Numbered from the stretch's first letter, positions 6,986 to 15,590 are shown. The stretch is 64,000 bases of DNA from an uncultured Oscillospiraceae bacterium (GCA_934631005.1 CAKTXA010000011.1:1-64000), one strand, 5' to 3'. Program-made: numbers and translations. Notes: generated by a model not told the origin, from the letters alone.

Positions 6986-9562
6986 ATGAAAAAACGCATA
7001 CTCGCGGGGCTGCTCGCGCTCGTAATGCTGCTGGGCGTGCTTGCCGGATGCAGCAAAAAGGGCAGCGACACCGCAACCCCCGGCAGCACGGACGCCGTGA
7101 CTCCGTCCGGCGGCAAGCCGACCGCGCAGACCACACCCAAATACGGCTGGAAGATCGACACTGTCGATCTCGATCTTGACGAAGGCATCAGCTATATGTC
7201 GTCGGTGCTGCTGAGTACCGATGCGCTGTACTTCACCAGCGACATCATGACCGACCCCGGCAGCGGCGACGCCTTCCTGGAATACTCCGAGTCGGAGCAG
7301 TACGCCCGCGAGGTGGCGGCCGTCGCAGCGGACGCGCCGGCGGATCAGGTCGCGGACGTGCTGGAGGACGCAGCCGCCGCAGACGAGGTCTCGGATACGC
7401 CCGTTGCGGAAGAGCCGATGCCCGACCGGGAATATATCCCGCCCACATACGAAACGCAGCTGTTCAAGATCGACCTTGCCACCGGCAAGTCCGAGCAGCT
7501 GAGCTGGTTCCAGGCGCCCACCGTCCCGGACGGCTACGAGGGCTGGACGAACATCACGCTCCTGCGCGCGGACGCCGACGGCTCGCTGTGGGTAGCGGAC
7601 CGCACCGGCACCTACAAATACGACCTGCCGGAGAATTTTGACCCGAACACGCAGAACCAGTACGATTTCTACGTGCAGGGTCCGACGACGCGGCACCTGT
7701 TCCACTACGCCGCCGACGGCACGGTCATTCACGAAGTCCCACTGCCCGCCGAGACAACGGAGGGCGACGGCAGCTCCATGGACATCATGCTCGTCGATGA
7801 GCTGGGGCAGGTCTATATGACGGATTACACCACCGTCACCATCATGGACGCCGACGGCAAGACGCTCAAGACGCTTGAGACAGACGGTAACAACAGCCCC
7901 ACGGCGTTCTGCGGCAAATTTGCGATGCAGAGCTGGGGGGAGAATGCTCAGACCATGCGCATCCTTGACCCCAAGACGCTGGAGCTGGGCGACGCGATCA
8001 CGATGCCCTACAACGCATGGAACTACTACGCCTCCTACGATCCCGCGTTTGATTTCTATTACATGAACTCCGGCGTGCTCTACGGCTACCGCACACAGGA
8101 GCAGCAGTCGGAAAAGGTGCTGGACTGGATGGACTACGACATCGACTACAGCACCGTCAACCAGACCGAGCCGCTCGCCGACGGGCGCATCCTCGGCATT
8201 TCGCAGACCTATAATGACGATTATACCCAGACGTCCTACTCCCTGCTGCTGTGCTCGCCGGTCGATCCGGCCACGCTCCAGCAGCGCAAAACGCTCAGCA
8301 TCGCCTGCCTGTACATAGACTATGACCTGCGGCAGGAAATTCTGAAGTTCAACAAGAGCCAGCAGGACGTGCGCATCACCATCAACGACTACTCGCAGTA
8401 CATGGACGAGAACGGCTATCAGTCGGCGCTGACGAAGCTCAACACCGAGATCCTCTCCGGCAAGGTGCCCGATCTGTTTATGACCAACGGTCTGCCGATC
8501 GAGCAATACGCCGCGCAGGGCATTCTGGTCGATCTCAAGCCGATGCTCGACAGCGACCCCGAGCTGAGCTATGACCAGCTGATGACCAACGTCGTAGACG
8601 CCGCCAGCGTAGACGGCAAGCTCTATCAGGCGTTTTCCGAGTTCTCCATCGTGACGGTGGTGGCGCTGAGCAAGGTGGCGGACAATTTCCAGAGCTGGAC
8701 GCTCGCCGATGTGCACAGCGCAATGGATATGCTGCAGCCGGGCGCGACGGTGTTCGGCACGGGCTATACGCGCGACAATGTGCTGCAGTCCTGCGTGGGC
8801 AACTCCATGGCCAAGTTCGTGGACTGGGACACCGGCAAGTGCTCGTTCGATTCGCAGGAGTTTAAGGATCTGCTGGCGTTTGCCAACGAGTTCCCGGAGA
8901 CCTTTGACTGGCAGAATTACGACTACTCCAGTGAAACCGACAGCTACACCGCCATGCGCAACGGGCTGCAGCTCATGCTGCCGACCAGCGTCTACTCGCT
9001 GGAGGATCACCTCTGGACGCTGGCGGCGCTGAACGCGGATGCTTCGTTCGTCGGCTATCCCAGCCAGGACGGCAGCGGCAGCACGTTCGTGCTGACGGGC
9101 GGCGTTGCCATCTCCTCCGCGTGCAGGGAGCAGGACGCCGCGTGGTCGTTTGTGCGCAAGCTCTTCACGGCGGACTATCAGCGCGGCCGGATGTATTACG
9201 GTATGCCGTCCAACGCCGCGGTCTTTAACGAGCGGCTGAAGGACGTGATGACCGTGAGCTATCAGACGGACGAAAACGGCCAGCCGCTGCTGGACGAAAA
9301 CGGCGAGAAGATCGTCGAGCCGAAGGCCACCTACTGGGGCAATGACGGCGAGCAGTTCTCGATCGACGCCATGTCGCAGGAACAGGCGGATCAGGTGATG
9401 GCGCTGTACAACAGCATCCACGCCCTGAACGGCGGCAACGATGCCATCTATAACATCATCACCGAGGAGGCCGGCGCCTACTTCGCCGGACAGCGCTCGC
9501 TGGACGACGTAGCCAGCATCATCCAAAACCGCGTCGGCCTCTATGTGGCGGAACAGAAGTAA
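6986..9562 (+). CDS. Lipoprotein with propeller-like N-terminal half and family 1 solute-binding C-terminal half
   Basis: An 858-residue lipoprotein, lipidated Cys about residue 22. Residues about 45-430 show repeated short strands with aromatic/Asp-rich turns (SLWVADRTGTYKYD, GQVYMTDYTTVTIMDADGKT), resembling a beta-propeller. From about 435 the sequence becomes a family 1 (MalE-type) extracellular binding protein: ILKFNKSQQDVRITI, LNTEILSGKVPDLFM, FVLTGGVAISSACREQDAAW. No permease or ATPase is adjacent, so it is an orphan receptor or uses a shared transporter. GGAGG lies 9 nt before the ATG at 6986. The role could be sensing or uptake of an oligosaccharide or peptide. Confidence 0.75.
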   Translation: MKKRILAGLLALVMLLGVLAGCSKKGSDTATPGSTDAVTPSGGKPTAQTTPKYGWKIDTVDLDLDEGISYMSSVLLSTDALYFTSDIMTDPGSGDAFLEYSESEQYAREVAAVAADAPADQVADVLEDAAAADEVSDTPVAEEPMPDREYIPPTYETQLFKIDLATGKSEQLSWFQAPTVPDGYEGWTNITLLRADADGSLWVADRTGTYKYDLPENFDPNTQNQYDFYVQGPTTRHLFHYAADGTVIHEVPLPAETTEGDGSSMDIMLVDELGQVYMTDYTTVTIMDADGKTLKTLETDGNNSPTAFCGKFAMQSWGENAQTMRILDPKTLELGDAITMPYNAWNYYASYDPAFDFYYMNSGVLYGYRTQEQQSEKVLDWMDYDIDYSTVNQTEPLADGRILGISQTYNDDYTQTSYSLLLCSPVDPATLQQRKTLSIACLYIDYDLRQEILKFNKSQQDVRITINDYSQYMDENGYQSALTKLNTEILSGKVPDLFMTNGLPIEQYAAQGILVDLKPMLDSDPELSYDQLMTNVVDAASVDGKLYQAFSEFSIVTVVALSKVADNFQSWTLADVHSAMDMLQPGATVFGTGYTRDNVLQSCVGNSMAKFVDWDTGKCSFDSQEFKDLLAFANEFPETFDWQNYDYSSETDSYTAMRNGLQLMLPTSVYSLEDHLWTLAALNADASFVGYPSQDGSGSTFVLTGGVAISSACREQDAAWSFVRKLFTADYQRGRMYYGMPSNAAVFNERLKDVMTVSYQTDENGQPLLDENGEKIVEPKATYWGNDGEQFSIDAMSQEQADQVMALYNSIHALNGGNDAIYNIITEEAGAYFAGQRSLDDVASIIQNRVGLYVAEQK

Positions 9563-9570
9563 AAGACAGC

Positions 9571-9606
9571 CCCCGGGAGAGATTGGCTCTCCCGGGGAGT
9601 TCTTTT
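9571..9606. terminator. Bidirectional terminator
   Basis: The 11-bp stem CCCCGGGAGAG/CTCTCCCGGGG has a 5-nt loop, followed by TTCTTTT and preceded by AAAAG. It can serve the lipoprotein gene on the plus strand and the YfbR gene on the minus strand. Confidence 0.8.
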
Positions 9607-10180
9607 ATTCCAGCTCATCCAGCGTCAGGCGGAAGGCATCCAGGCAGTGCTCCATGAAATAGTCGAGGCACGGCAGGTGCATTTGCTCGAGGGCCTGCCG
9701 GGTCTGGCGGGCGGCGGAGTCGAATTCGGCGTTGCCGGCCTTCAGCTCCTCCAGACATTTGATGTGCGCCGAGAGCTTGTCGGCGGCCTTGACGATGCGC
9801 GTGACCTGCTCGTCCGACTCCAGCAGCAGCGGGCGGTAGCTCGCCCGCAGCTCCTCCGGCAGCAGCGCCAGCAGCTTTTCGCAGCTGATGGCCTCCACCT
9901 GCTTATACGCCTGCTTGATGGCGGGGTTATAATACTTGATCGGCGTGGGCAGGTCGCCCGTCAGGATCTCCGACGCGTCGTGGAACAGCGCCGCCGCCGC
10001 GCAGCGGTCGGGGTCGGCGGGCTCGTGCAGGATGTCGCGCTGGATGAGCGCCAGCGCGTGCGCCAGCACGGCCACCATGTGGCTGTGCTCCTGAATATTC
10101 TCCTGAAACGTATTGCGCATGAGCCCCCAGCGCCCGATGTAGCGCATCCGGGAGATGAGCGCGTAAAACCGGCTTTGCAC
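9605..10180 (-). CDS. yfbR: YfbR-like 5'-deoxynucleotidase (HD domain)
   Basis: A 191-residue HD-domain phosphohydrolase that dephosphorylates deoxynucleoside 5'-monophosphates in the cytosol. The metal-binding His/Asp set is visible as QEHSHMVAVLAHAL and ALFHDASEILTGDLPTPIKY, with KAADKLSAHIKCLEE later, all in the order and spacing of YfbR. It starts with GTG at 10180, supported by AGGAGG 8 nt upstream. It ends against a bidirectional terminator shared with the convergent gene and lies 25 nt after the MATE gene on the same strand, so the two may be co-transcribed. Confidence 0.88.
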   Translation of the reverse strand: MQSRFYALISRMRYIGRWGLMRNTFQENIQEHSHMVAVLAHALALIQRDILHEPADPDRCAAAALFHDASEILTGDLPTPIKYYNPAIKQAYKQVEAISCEKLLALLPEELRASYRPLLLESDEQVTRIVKAADKLSAHIKCLEELKAGNAEFDSAARQTRQALEQMHLPCLDYFMEHCLDAFRLTLDELE

Positions 10181-10205
10181 GGCAAGATCCTCCTACATTA
10201 TAATA

Positions 10206-11546
10206 TTATCGGACAAGCGATCTGGTTTTCCATGTCCCGCGAAAATAGTGGCAGTAGCAGAACACGAGCGTCACGACCCACGCCAGCAGCTGGCTCCACC
10301 AGATGGCGGCCACGCCGAACAGCGCCGTTTTGATGAGCAGATACGCCAGCGCCACACGCACGCCCAGCGCCAGCGCCGCGCAGGCCGTGGCATACAGCCC
10401 CTCGCCCGCGCCCTGCAGCAGCCCGTTGCAGGGGAAATACACCGCGAACACCAGCACAGCGCACGCCGCCAGATGCAGATGCTGCGCGCAGTACGCCGCC
10501 GCCTGCCCGCTGATGGCAAAGAGCGAGATGATCTGCGGCGCGAGGAAATACGCGGCCGCGCTCAGCGGCAGCGTGATGCAGATCGCAAGCCCAATGACCT
10601 GCCGCAGCCCGCGGCTCACGCGGTCGGGCCGCTTTGCGCCGATGTTCTGGCCGGTGTAGGTGGCCATGGTGCTCTGGAACGAGAGGGTGGGCAGGATGAG
10701 ATAGTTTTCGATCCGGCTGCCGACGGTAAACGACGCGACCATATCCTCCCCGCAGGAGTTGACGAGCCGCTGCATGAACATAAAGCCGCACGACACGACC
10801 GACTGCTGCACCGCCATCGGCGCGCCCACGGCGAGCACGCGGCCCGCCAGCGCCGGTTCAAAGCGGAGCTGGCGCACGGAAAAGCGCAGGAATTCATATT
10901 TGCGGTGCATATACCAGAAGCTCAGCACACACGACAGAAGCTGCGAAAAGACCGTGGCGATCGCCGCACCGGCCACGCCCAGCTTGACTACCGCCACCAG
11001 CAGCAGGTCGAGCACGACGTTCAGCAGCGACGAGGCCAGCAGAAAGTAGAGCGTGGCCTTACTGTCGCCGATGGCGCGCAGGAGCGCGGCGGCGATGTTA
11101 TAGCCGAACTGGAAGATCAGCCCCGCGGCGTAGATCATAAAATACGTGACGGCCATCTCCAGAAGCGCCGCAGGCGTCTGCAGCAGGCCCGCCAGCAGCG
11201 GCCTTGCCAGCACCGCGCCGAGCACGCTCATCACCGCGCCCAGCGCCAGAAACAGCACGATGGACGTGGCGGCGTAGCGCCGGACCTCACCCAGCTTCTG
11301 GGCGCCAAAATACTGCGCGGCCAGCACGCCCGCGCCGATGGAAAAGCCCAGCGCCAGCGCCGTAAAGAGCATCGTCAGGCTCGTGCACGAGCCCACGGCC
11401 GACAGCGCATGGTCGCTGACGTAGTTGCCGACGATGATGGTGTCGGCCGTATTATACAGCTGCTGCAGCAGGTTCCCCAACAGCAGCGGCAGCGCAAACC
11501 GCAGCGCACCCTTCCACGGCGTGCCCTGCGTCAGATCGAGCGTCAT
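10206..11546 (-). CDS. MATE family efflux transporter
   Basis: A 446-residue inner-membrane protein with about 12 hydrophobic segments in two homologous halves, the MATE pattern (FALPLLLGNLLQQLYNTADT near the start, GAPMAVQQSVVSCGFMFMQR opening the second half). MATE proteins export drugs or metabolites in exchange for sodium or protons. The substrate is not predictable. GGAAGG precedes the ATG at 11546. It is divergent from a Fur-type regulator whose operators lie in the shared upstream region. Confidence 0.9.
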   Translation of the reverse strand: MTLDLTQGTPWKGALRFALPLLLGNLLQQLYNTADTIIVGNYVSDHALSAVGSCTSLTMLFTALALGFSIGAGVLAAQYFGAQKLGEVRRYAATSIVLFLALGAVMSVLGAVLARPLLAGLLQTPAALLEMAVTYFMIYAAGLIFQFGYNIAAALLRAIGDSKATLYFLLASSLLNVVLDLLLVAVVKLGVAGAAIATVFSQLLSCVLSFWYMHRKYEFLRFSVRQLRFEPALAGRVLAVGAPMAVQQSVVSCGFMFMQRLVNSCGEDMVASFTVGSRIENYLILPTLSFQSTMATYTGQNIGAKRPDRVSRGLRQVIGLAICITLPLSAAAYFLAPQIISLFAISGQAAAYCAQHLHLAACAVLVFAVYFPCNGLLQGAGEGLYATACAALALGVRVALAYLLIKTALFGVAAIWWSQLLAWVVTLVFCYCHYFRGTWKTRSLVR

Positions 11547-11665
11547 ATTCCTTCCCCCTCTTAATTATAATGATAGTATCACACAGGGCCGGGAAAGTAA
11601 ATCGACGTTTTTCGCCGTGTGACAAACTGCCCAATTTTCTTTTTGATTTTTGTGCAGTTTGCCGA

Positions 11666-11720
11666 TTTACAAATGAGAATCATTCTTATATAATTAACTT
11701 GCAAATGATAATTATTATTG
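11666..11720 (+). promoter_or_regulatory. Promoter and two Fur/PerR-type boxes of the peroxide-defence operon
   Basis: TTTACA (11666) and TATAAT (11689-11694) are spaced by 17 nt. Two 15-bp sites of the 7-1-7 type match the Gram-positive Fur/PerR box: TGAGAATCATTCTTA at 11674-11688, inside the promoter spacer, and TGATAATTATTATTG at 11706-11720, just before the ribosome site. This layout indicates autoregulation of the regulator and its downstream genes. Confidence 0.7.
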
Positions 11721-11736
11721 ATTTGGAGGGATGCCG

Positions 11737-12141
11737 ATGGCCGTTCGAAAACACAGCCGCAAGCGCGACGCCATTTTGGACTGCGTGCGCAGCACGACCA
11801 CGCACCCGGCCGCGGAATGGGTGTATTCGCACCTGAAGGACGAATTCCCCGATCTGAGCCTTGCCACGGTCTACCGCAACCTCGCCATGTTCAAGGACGA
11901 GGGTCTGGTCGAATCGCTGGGCACCGTCGGCGGCATCGAGCGCTTTGACGGCAACACCGCCCCGCACGACCATTTCATCTGCACCGCGTGCAACGCGGTC
12001 ATCGACTTTGAAGCCCCCGCGCTGCCGGATGCACTTTTGGAGCAGGTGCAGTCGCAGCTCGGTGCAAAGCTCTCCGGTTACCGCCTGCACTACTATGGGC
12101 TGTGCCGGGACTGCAAAAGCAAAAAAGAAACAGTTCACTGA
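11737..12141 (+). CDS. perR: Fur family regulator, probably PerR-type
   Basis: A 134-residue metalloregulator. The winged-helix part includes LSLATVYRNLAMFKDEGLV, the family recognition helix. The sensing metal site is suggested by HDHF, and the structural zinc site by two CxxC pairs (CTAC, CRDC). Of two in-frame ATGs (11731, 11737), the second has GGAGG at 7 nt while the first has 1 nt, so 11737 is chosen. It is followed at once by rubrerythrin and rubredoxin genes, which points to peroxide sensing (PerR) rather than iron uptake control (Fur). The distinction is inferred from context. Confidence 0.85.
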   Translation: MAVRKHSRKRDAILDCVRSTTTHPAAEWVYSHLKDEFPDLSLATVYRNLAMFKDEGLVESLGTVGGIERFDGNTAPHDHFICTACNAVIDFEAPALPDALLEQVQSQLGAKLSGYRLHYYGLCRDCKSKKETVH

Positions 12142-12173
12142 TCACAAGAATAATTACAATGGAGGTAACAAAA

Positions 12174-12761
12174 ATGAAGAAGTTTGTATGCAAAGTCTGC
12201 GGTTACGTTTACGAGGGTGAGGAAGCGCCTGATTTTTGCCCCGTCTGCAAGGCCAAGAAGGAAATGTTCGAGGAGGTCAAGGGCGAGATGAAGCTGGCCG
12301 CTGAGCATGAGTACGGCATCTACGCCAAGACCGTCAAGAATAACCCCGACATCTCCGCCGAGGACAAGAAGTATATCTTCGATCAGCTCATGGCCAACTT
12401 CAACGGCGAGTGCGGCGAGGTCGGCATGTACCTGTGCATGGCACGCATCGCGCACCGCGAGGGCTACCCCGAGATCGGCCTGTACTGGGAGAAGGCCGCC
12501 TTTGAAGAGGCGGAGCACGCCGCGAAGTTCGCCGAGCTGCTCGGCGAGGATCTGGAGGCGAACATGAAGGCCACCACGAAGGATAACCTCAAGTGGCGCG
12601 TGGACTGCGAATTCGGCGCCACCGCCGGCAAGTTCGAGCTGGCCGCCTGCGCCAAGAAGAACGGCCTGGACGCCATCCACGACACCGTCCACGAGATGGC
12701 GAGAGACGAGGCCCGTCACGGCCGCGCCCTCAAGGGCCTGCTGGAGCGGTACTTCAAGTAA
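12174..12761 (+). CDS. Rubrerythrin with N-terminal rubredoxin domain (reverse rubrerythrin)
   Basis: A 195-residue non-haem iron peroxidase that reduces hydrogen peroxide in the cytosol of anaerobes. An N-terminal rubredoxin-like iron site uses Cys6, Cys9, Cys22 and Cys25. The following ferritin-like four-helix domain carries diiron ligands in FNGECGEVGMYL, FEEAEHAAKFAE and MARDEARHGRAL. The domain order is the opposite of classical rubrerythrin, as in the clostridial reverse type. GGAGG lies 8 nt before the ATG at 12174; an upstream in-frame ATG at 12159 overlaps that site and is less likely. It lies 32 nt after the PerR-type gene and before rubredoxin, its likely electron donor. Confidence 0.92.
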   Translation: MKKFVCKVCGYVYEGEEAPDFCPVCKAKKEMFEEVKGEMKLAAEHEYGIYAKTVKNNPDISAEDKKYIFDQLMANFNGECGEVGMYLCMARIAHREGYPEIGLYWEKAAFEEAEHAAKFAELLGEDLEANMKATTKDNLKWRVDCEFGATAGKFELAACAKKNGLDAIHDTVHEMARDEARHGRALKGLLERYFK

Positions 12762-12779
12762 GCGCCGGAGGACGAGGCG

Positions 12780-12941
12780 ATGGAAAAATACGTCTGCGAC
12801 ATCTGCGGCTACGTCTACGACCCGGCAGTCGGCGACCCCGACAATGGCGTCGCCCCCGGCACCCCGTGGGAGGAAGTCCCCGAAGACTGGACCTGCCCCC
12901 TGTGCTCAGTCGGCAAGGATCAGTTCAGCCCGGAAGAATAA
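12780..12941 (+). CDS. Rubredoxin
   Basis: A 53-residue electron carrier with the four iron ligands Cys6, Cys9, Cys39 and Cys42 and the conserved stretches CGYVYDPAVGDP and PEDWTCPLC. It starts 18 nt after the rubrerythrin stop, with GGAGG before the ATG at 12780. It most likely passes electrons to the rubrerythrin, completing a peroxide-reduction operon. Confidence 0.95.
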   Translation: MEKYVCDICGYVYDPAVGDPDNGVAPGTPWEEVPEDWTCPLCSVGKDQFSPEE

Positions 12942-12966
12942 AGCGGAAGCGGAGAAGGCTCCGTGC

Positions 12967-13007
12967 AAAAATGCCCCGGAATGTCATACACATTCCGGGG
13001 CGCTTTT
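12967..13007. terminator. Bidirectional terminator
   Basis: The 11-bp stem GCCCCGGAATG/CATTCCGGGGC has a 7-nt loop, a CTTTTA tail on the plus strand and an AAAAA flank that acts as a T-run on the minus strand. It ends the rubrerythrin operon and the convergent lipoprotein gene. Confidence 0.8.
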
Positions 13008-13010
13008 ATC

Positions 13011-14333
13011 TTAATCGTATGAATTGGCGGTTGCGGCTGTATTGCTTCCGAGCTCCCAATTGAACTGCTCCCAGCCGGTTCCGTCCAACTGGACACGGCA
13101 ATAATGATAATGGAAATTGCTATAATAAGCATAATACAGATACCCGTCGCCCGGATAATCCAACTGCACCGCGCCATCACTGTTAATATCTGTCAGCGTC
13201 CCATTCTGATAAAGTCTCAAGCCGGCCCCTAGTCCCGGAATCCAGTAGCTGTATACAAGGGTTTGTCCGTCCAGAACAAGCAATTCTCTGATGAGTCTAT
13301 CTCTCGTCTTCCTAGCAGCTTCTTCTTCCGTAAATAGCTGAATCGGAAGCTCCTCTGGCAAATAGCTATTTTCAGGGCTGATACGGTACAATTTTTCATC
13401 GCATTCCGCCAGATAGGAGCCCGTTCCTGTCATGTCATCATAGAAAACTTTCCTTATCGCCTGTAATGCTTCTGGTGCCACAATGGGTGCATCTGCTCCG
13501 TATTCGTAAATCAGCAGCACAGGGTTTCTCTGATCCTGACTGAAGTCCATCAGAAGCAGGCTCTTTTCATTATAGGAGCAAATAATCAGATTCATGCTGG
13601 AGCTAGTAGAGTAGGTCTGATATAACTCCGTCGCCACACCGGTGTCCAGCTGATAACAGTATAAAGTCGATGTAAAGTAGTACTCTTTCGCGCTGCGTCT
13701 TTCGCTCGTCATACAGGATAGATAAAGTTGATCACCTATTACCGCAAAGGTGTTGCGCTCACTATCATCCGTGGCCAGTATGTCTGTTATTCTTTCCAGG
13801 CCCGTTCCATCCGTCCTGAGACGCCACAACGAATTGATGTTATAAGGAGCATTGCCTTCTTCATCGGTTCTTATATATATCCATTCTCCGACGGCCTGAA
13901 TTTCCAAAATTTTGTTACTCCCAGTAAAGTCTCGGTCAAGAAGGACCTTGGCACTATCGACACCGCCGCCCAGCGGTATCTTTGCAAGCCGTTCTTGAGA
14001 CGCCAGATAAATCGTATTTCCCTGCCTGATCGCGCTGTAAGACTCCTCTGCATCATCGCCAGTTCGAAGTCGGTGTACCGAGCGCGGATTCCAACTTTCA
14101 CGTTCCTCTTCCGACGGCGCGTCAGTATTGTCTTCATTTACAAGCTCAACTTCCGCCGGTTCCGCTGCAGCTATTTCTTCCGGTTCCGCTGCGGCTGTCT
14201 CTTCCTCTCCACCCACACTTTCGACGCTTGCCTGTCCAAATTCTTCGGTCATAGGCGCTTCTTCGCTCTTTTCGCAGGCGCAGAGCAATATCGCCAAGAG
14301 CAGCGCCACTGCGCATACCAGTTTCTTTCTCAT
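13011..14333 (-). CDS. Lipoprotein with DUF5050-like propeller repeats
   Basis: A 440-residue surface lipoprotein, lipidated Cys about residue 20. A Glu/Ala-rich linker (about residues 22-90) leads to repeats of the DUF5050 kind (IQAVGEWIYIRTDEEG, SLWRLRTDGTGLERI, AVIGDQLYLSC), predicted as a beta-propeller. An ATG at 14339 is only 1 nt from the GGAG site, whereas that at 14333 is 7 nt away and is preferred. The base composition is clearly lower in GC than the neighbours and codon use is different, suggesting acquisition. It is divergent from an XRE regulator that has a palindromic operator and may control it. Function unknown. Confidence 0.72.
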   Translation of the reverse strand: MRKKLVCAVALLLAILLCACEKSEEAPMTEEFGQASVESVGGEEETAAAEPEEIAAAEPAEVELVNEDNTDAPSEEERESWNPRSVHRLRTGDDAEESYSAIRQGNTIYLASQERLAKIPLGGGVDSAKVLLDRDFTGSNKILEIQAVGEWIYIRTDEEGNAPYNINSLWRLRTDGTGLERITDILATDDSERNTFAVIGDQLYLSCMTSERRSAKEYYFTSTLYCYQLDTGVATELYQTYSTSSSMNLIICSYNEKSLLLMDFSQDQRNPVLLIYEYGADAPIVAPEALQAIRKVFYDDMTGTGSYLAECDEKLYRISPENSYLPEELPIQLFTEEEAARKTRDRLIRELLVLDGQTLVYSYWIPGLGAGLRLYQNGTLTDINSDGAVQLDYPGDGYLYYAYYSNFHYHYCRVQLDGTGWEQFNWELGSNTAATANSYD

Positions 14334-14423
14334 GTCCATTCTCCTTCCTAAAATTAAGTGCCGTGCTTCCTGTTATTATGCCATCGTGCTTCCTTTTTGT
14401 CAAGCAAAACAGGAACTATAATT

Positions 14424-14443
14424 CCTATATTGGGTAATATAGG
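14424..14443. promoter_or_regulatory. Palindromic operator before XRE gene
   Basis: CCTATATT and AATATAGG form a perfect 8-bp inverted repeat with a 4-nt spacer, ending at the ribosome site of the XRE gene. A second, partial repeat AGGAA/TTCCT (14411-14426) overlaps a -10-like TATAAT at 14417. Both suit autorepression. Confidence 0.5.
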
Positions 14444-14452
14444 AGGAAAGTC

Positions 14453-14788
14453 ATGCTTCTCTTTGACACACAGCAAATCGGAAACCGGTTGCTTACCATC
14501 CGCAAAAGGCTTGGACTGACACAGGCGGAAGCCGCCGAACTCACAAATCTCTCTGTTCGGGCTTATGCGGATATTGAACGCGGAAGCGTCAATATGCACG
14601 TGGACACTGTTCAAAAAATCTGCCACGCTTTCCACATTACGCCTGATGAAATACTGACGGTTGATCATTCTCCGCTTGCGTCCCGGCAGGAGGCCTTGAT
14701 CGAGCGGCTCAACACCTGCCGCCCAAAGGAGAAGGAAACGGCACTTGCCCTGCTGGCAACATATCTGCAATCCTTGACGCAGGAATAA
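14453..14788 (+). CDS. XRE family helix-turn-helix regulator
   Basis: A 111-residue DNA-binding protein. The Cro/C1-type helix-turn-helix spans about residues 9-65 (LLTIRKRLGLTQAEAAELTN, SVRAYADIERG, ICHAFHITPDEIL). AGGAGG lies 6 nt before the ATG. Like the divergent lipoprotein, it has a lower GC content than the rest of the window. No toxin-like partner is adjacent. It probably regulates itself and the lipoprotein through the palindrome in front of it. Confidence 0.85.
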   Translation: MLLFDTQQIGNRLLTIRKRLGLTQAEAAELTNLSVRAYADIERGSVNMHVDTVQKICHAFHITPDEILTVDHSPLASRQEALIERLNTCRPKEKETALALLATYLQSLTQE

Positions 14789-14817
14789 CTCCCGGAGATG
14801 TTGTGAAAAGCGCCCAT

Positions 14818-14847
14818 TTGCATGGGGCGCGTGGTTTGTGGTACACT
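14818..14847 (+). promoter_or_regulatory. Promoter of small hypothetical gene
   Basis: TTGCAT and TACACT are spaced by 18 nt, 26 nt before the start codon. The -35 element lies in the loop of a small hairpin (GCGCCC/GGGCGC) that may end the preceding transcript. Confidence 0.5.
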
Positions 14848-14872
14848 ACATCTATATAAAGGAGGATGCTTT

Positions 14873-15094
14873 ATGAACGAATATGAGCTGCTGATCGAGA
14901 CCATCAACCCCTGCGGGGGCGAGGCGCACAGCAAGAAGGACTTTCTGGAGATCGAGGCCGCCAGTCCCGAGGCATACGTCGCGCAGAACGCGCACTATCC
15001 GGTGATCGACAGCGGCAAAAACGCCGCCGGCGACACCGTCATCACCACCGGCGACGGCAAGGGCACGCTGGTGCGGTATACGTTTACGGAGTAA
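14873..15094 (+). CDS. Small hypothetical protein (73 residues)
   Basis: An acidic 73-residue protein beginning MNEYELLIETINPCGG, with no membrane segment or signal peptide and no family I can name with confidence. AAGGAGG lies 7 nt before the ATG and a plausible promoter lies upstream, so it is probably expressed. GC content returns to the window average here, so it is not part of the low-GC pair to its left. It is followed immediately by a composite repeat. Confidence 0.65.
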   Translation: MNEYELLIETINPCGGEAHSKKDFLEIEAASPEAYVAQNAHYPVIDSGKNAAGDTVITTGDGKGTLVRYTFTE

Positions 15095-15119
15095 GGCAAT
15101 CGCAGCTGCTCCCCCACTT

Positions 15120-15448
15120 CGTCGTAACGTAGGGGAGGGGCTCTGCCCCTCCCGCTGGTAGGCAGCTGTGGATTTTGCACGCACCGGCGGAAGGAATGCA
15201 CCCCTTGGCTTCCCCTGGGGGAAGCTGGCTGCGGAGCGGCAGCGGAGCAGACTGATGAGGGTCGGGGAGCAGTTGCGTTTAGCTGAAACTGCAAAGCAAA
15301 CCGTAAGTGCTCCCCGGCCCTCATCCGCCCCCTTCGGGGGCACCTTCCCCGAGGGGAAGGCAAGGCACTTCTGCAAATCGGCACTGCCACAAGAGAACGA
15401 TAGTACGTACCGGCGGGAGGGGCAAGCCCCTCCCCTACATTACGACGA
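15120..15448. repeat. Composite palindromic repeat, copy B
   Basis: The most regular copy. The left end GTCGTAACGTAGGGGAGGGG is mirrored by the right end CCCCTCCCCTACATTACGAC. Inner arms CTTCCCCTGGGGGAAGCTGG and CACCTTCCCCGAGGGGAAGG flank the central pair GATGAGGGTCGGGGAGCA/TGCTCCCCGGCCCTCATC. It fills the left half of the 640-nt gap before the livJ operon. The open frames running through it are artefacts. Confidence 0.87.
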
Positions 15449-15454
15449 AATAAT

Positions 15455-15487
15455 CACTTATTCACTATTCACTTTTACTTTTTACCT
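15455..15487. repeat. Short TTCACT-type tract beside copy B
   Basis: An AT-rich tract with TTATTCACTATTCACTTTTA just beyond the right end of copy B, resembling the tracts at 6354 and 24617. Confidence 0.5.
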
Positions 15488-15590
15488 ATCCTGCCCCTAC
15501 GCCATCGTATATATAGATCTGCACGTCATCCTCGCCAAATTTCTTTTGTTCTGGCGGGGGAATTTTTTGTGGTTTTTTGAAAGAAAACTC

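Noticed and set aside
6881..9526. 881-codon open frame antisense to the propeller-SBP lipoprotein
   Set aside because: Long antisense frames are expected in GC-rich genes with GC-biased third positions. The sense protein has clear domains, and the antisense translation is His/Val/Arg-rich with no family features.
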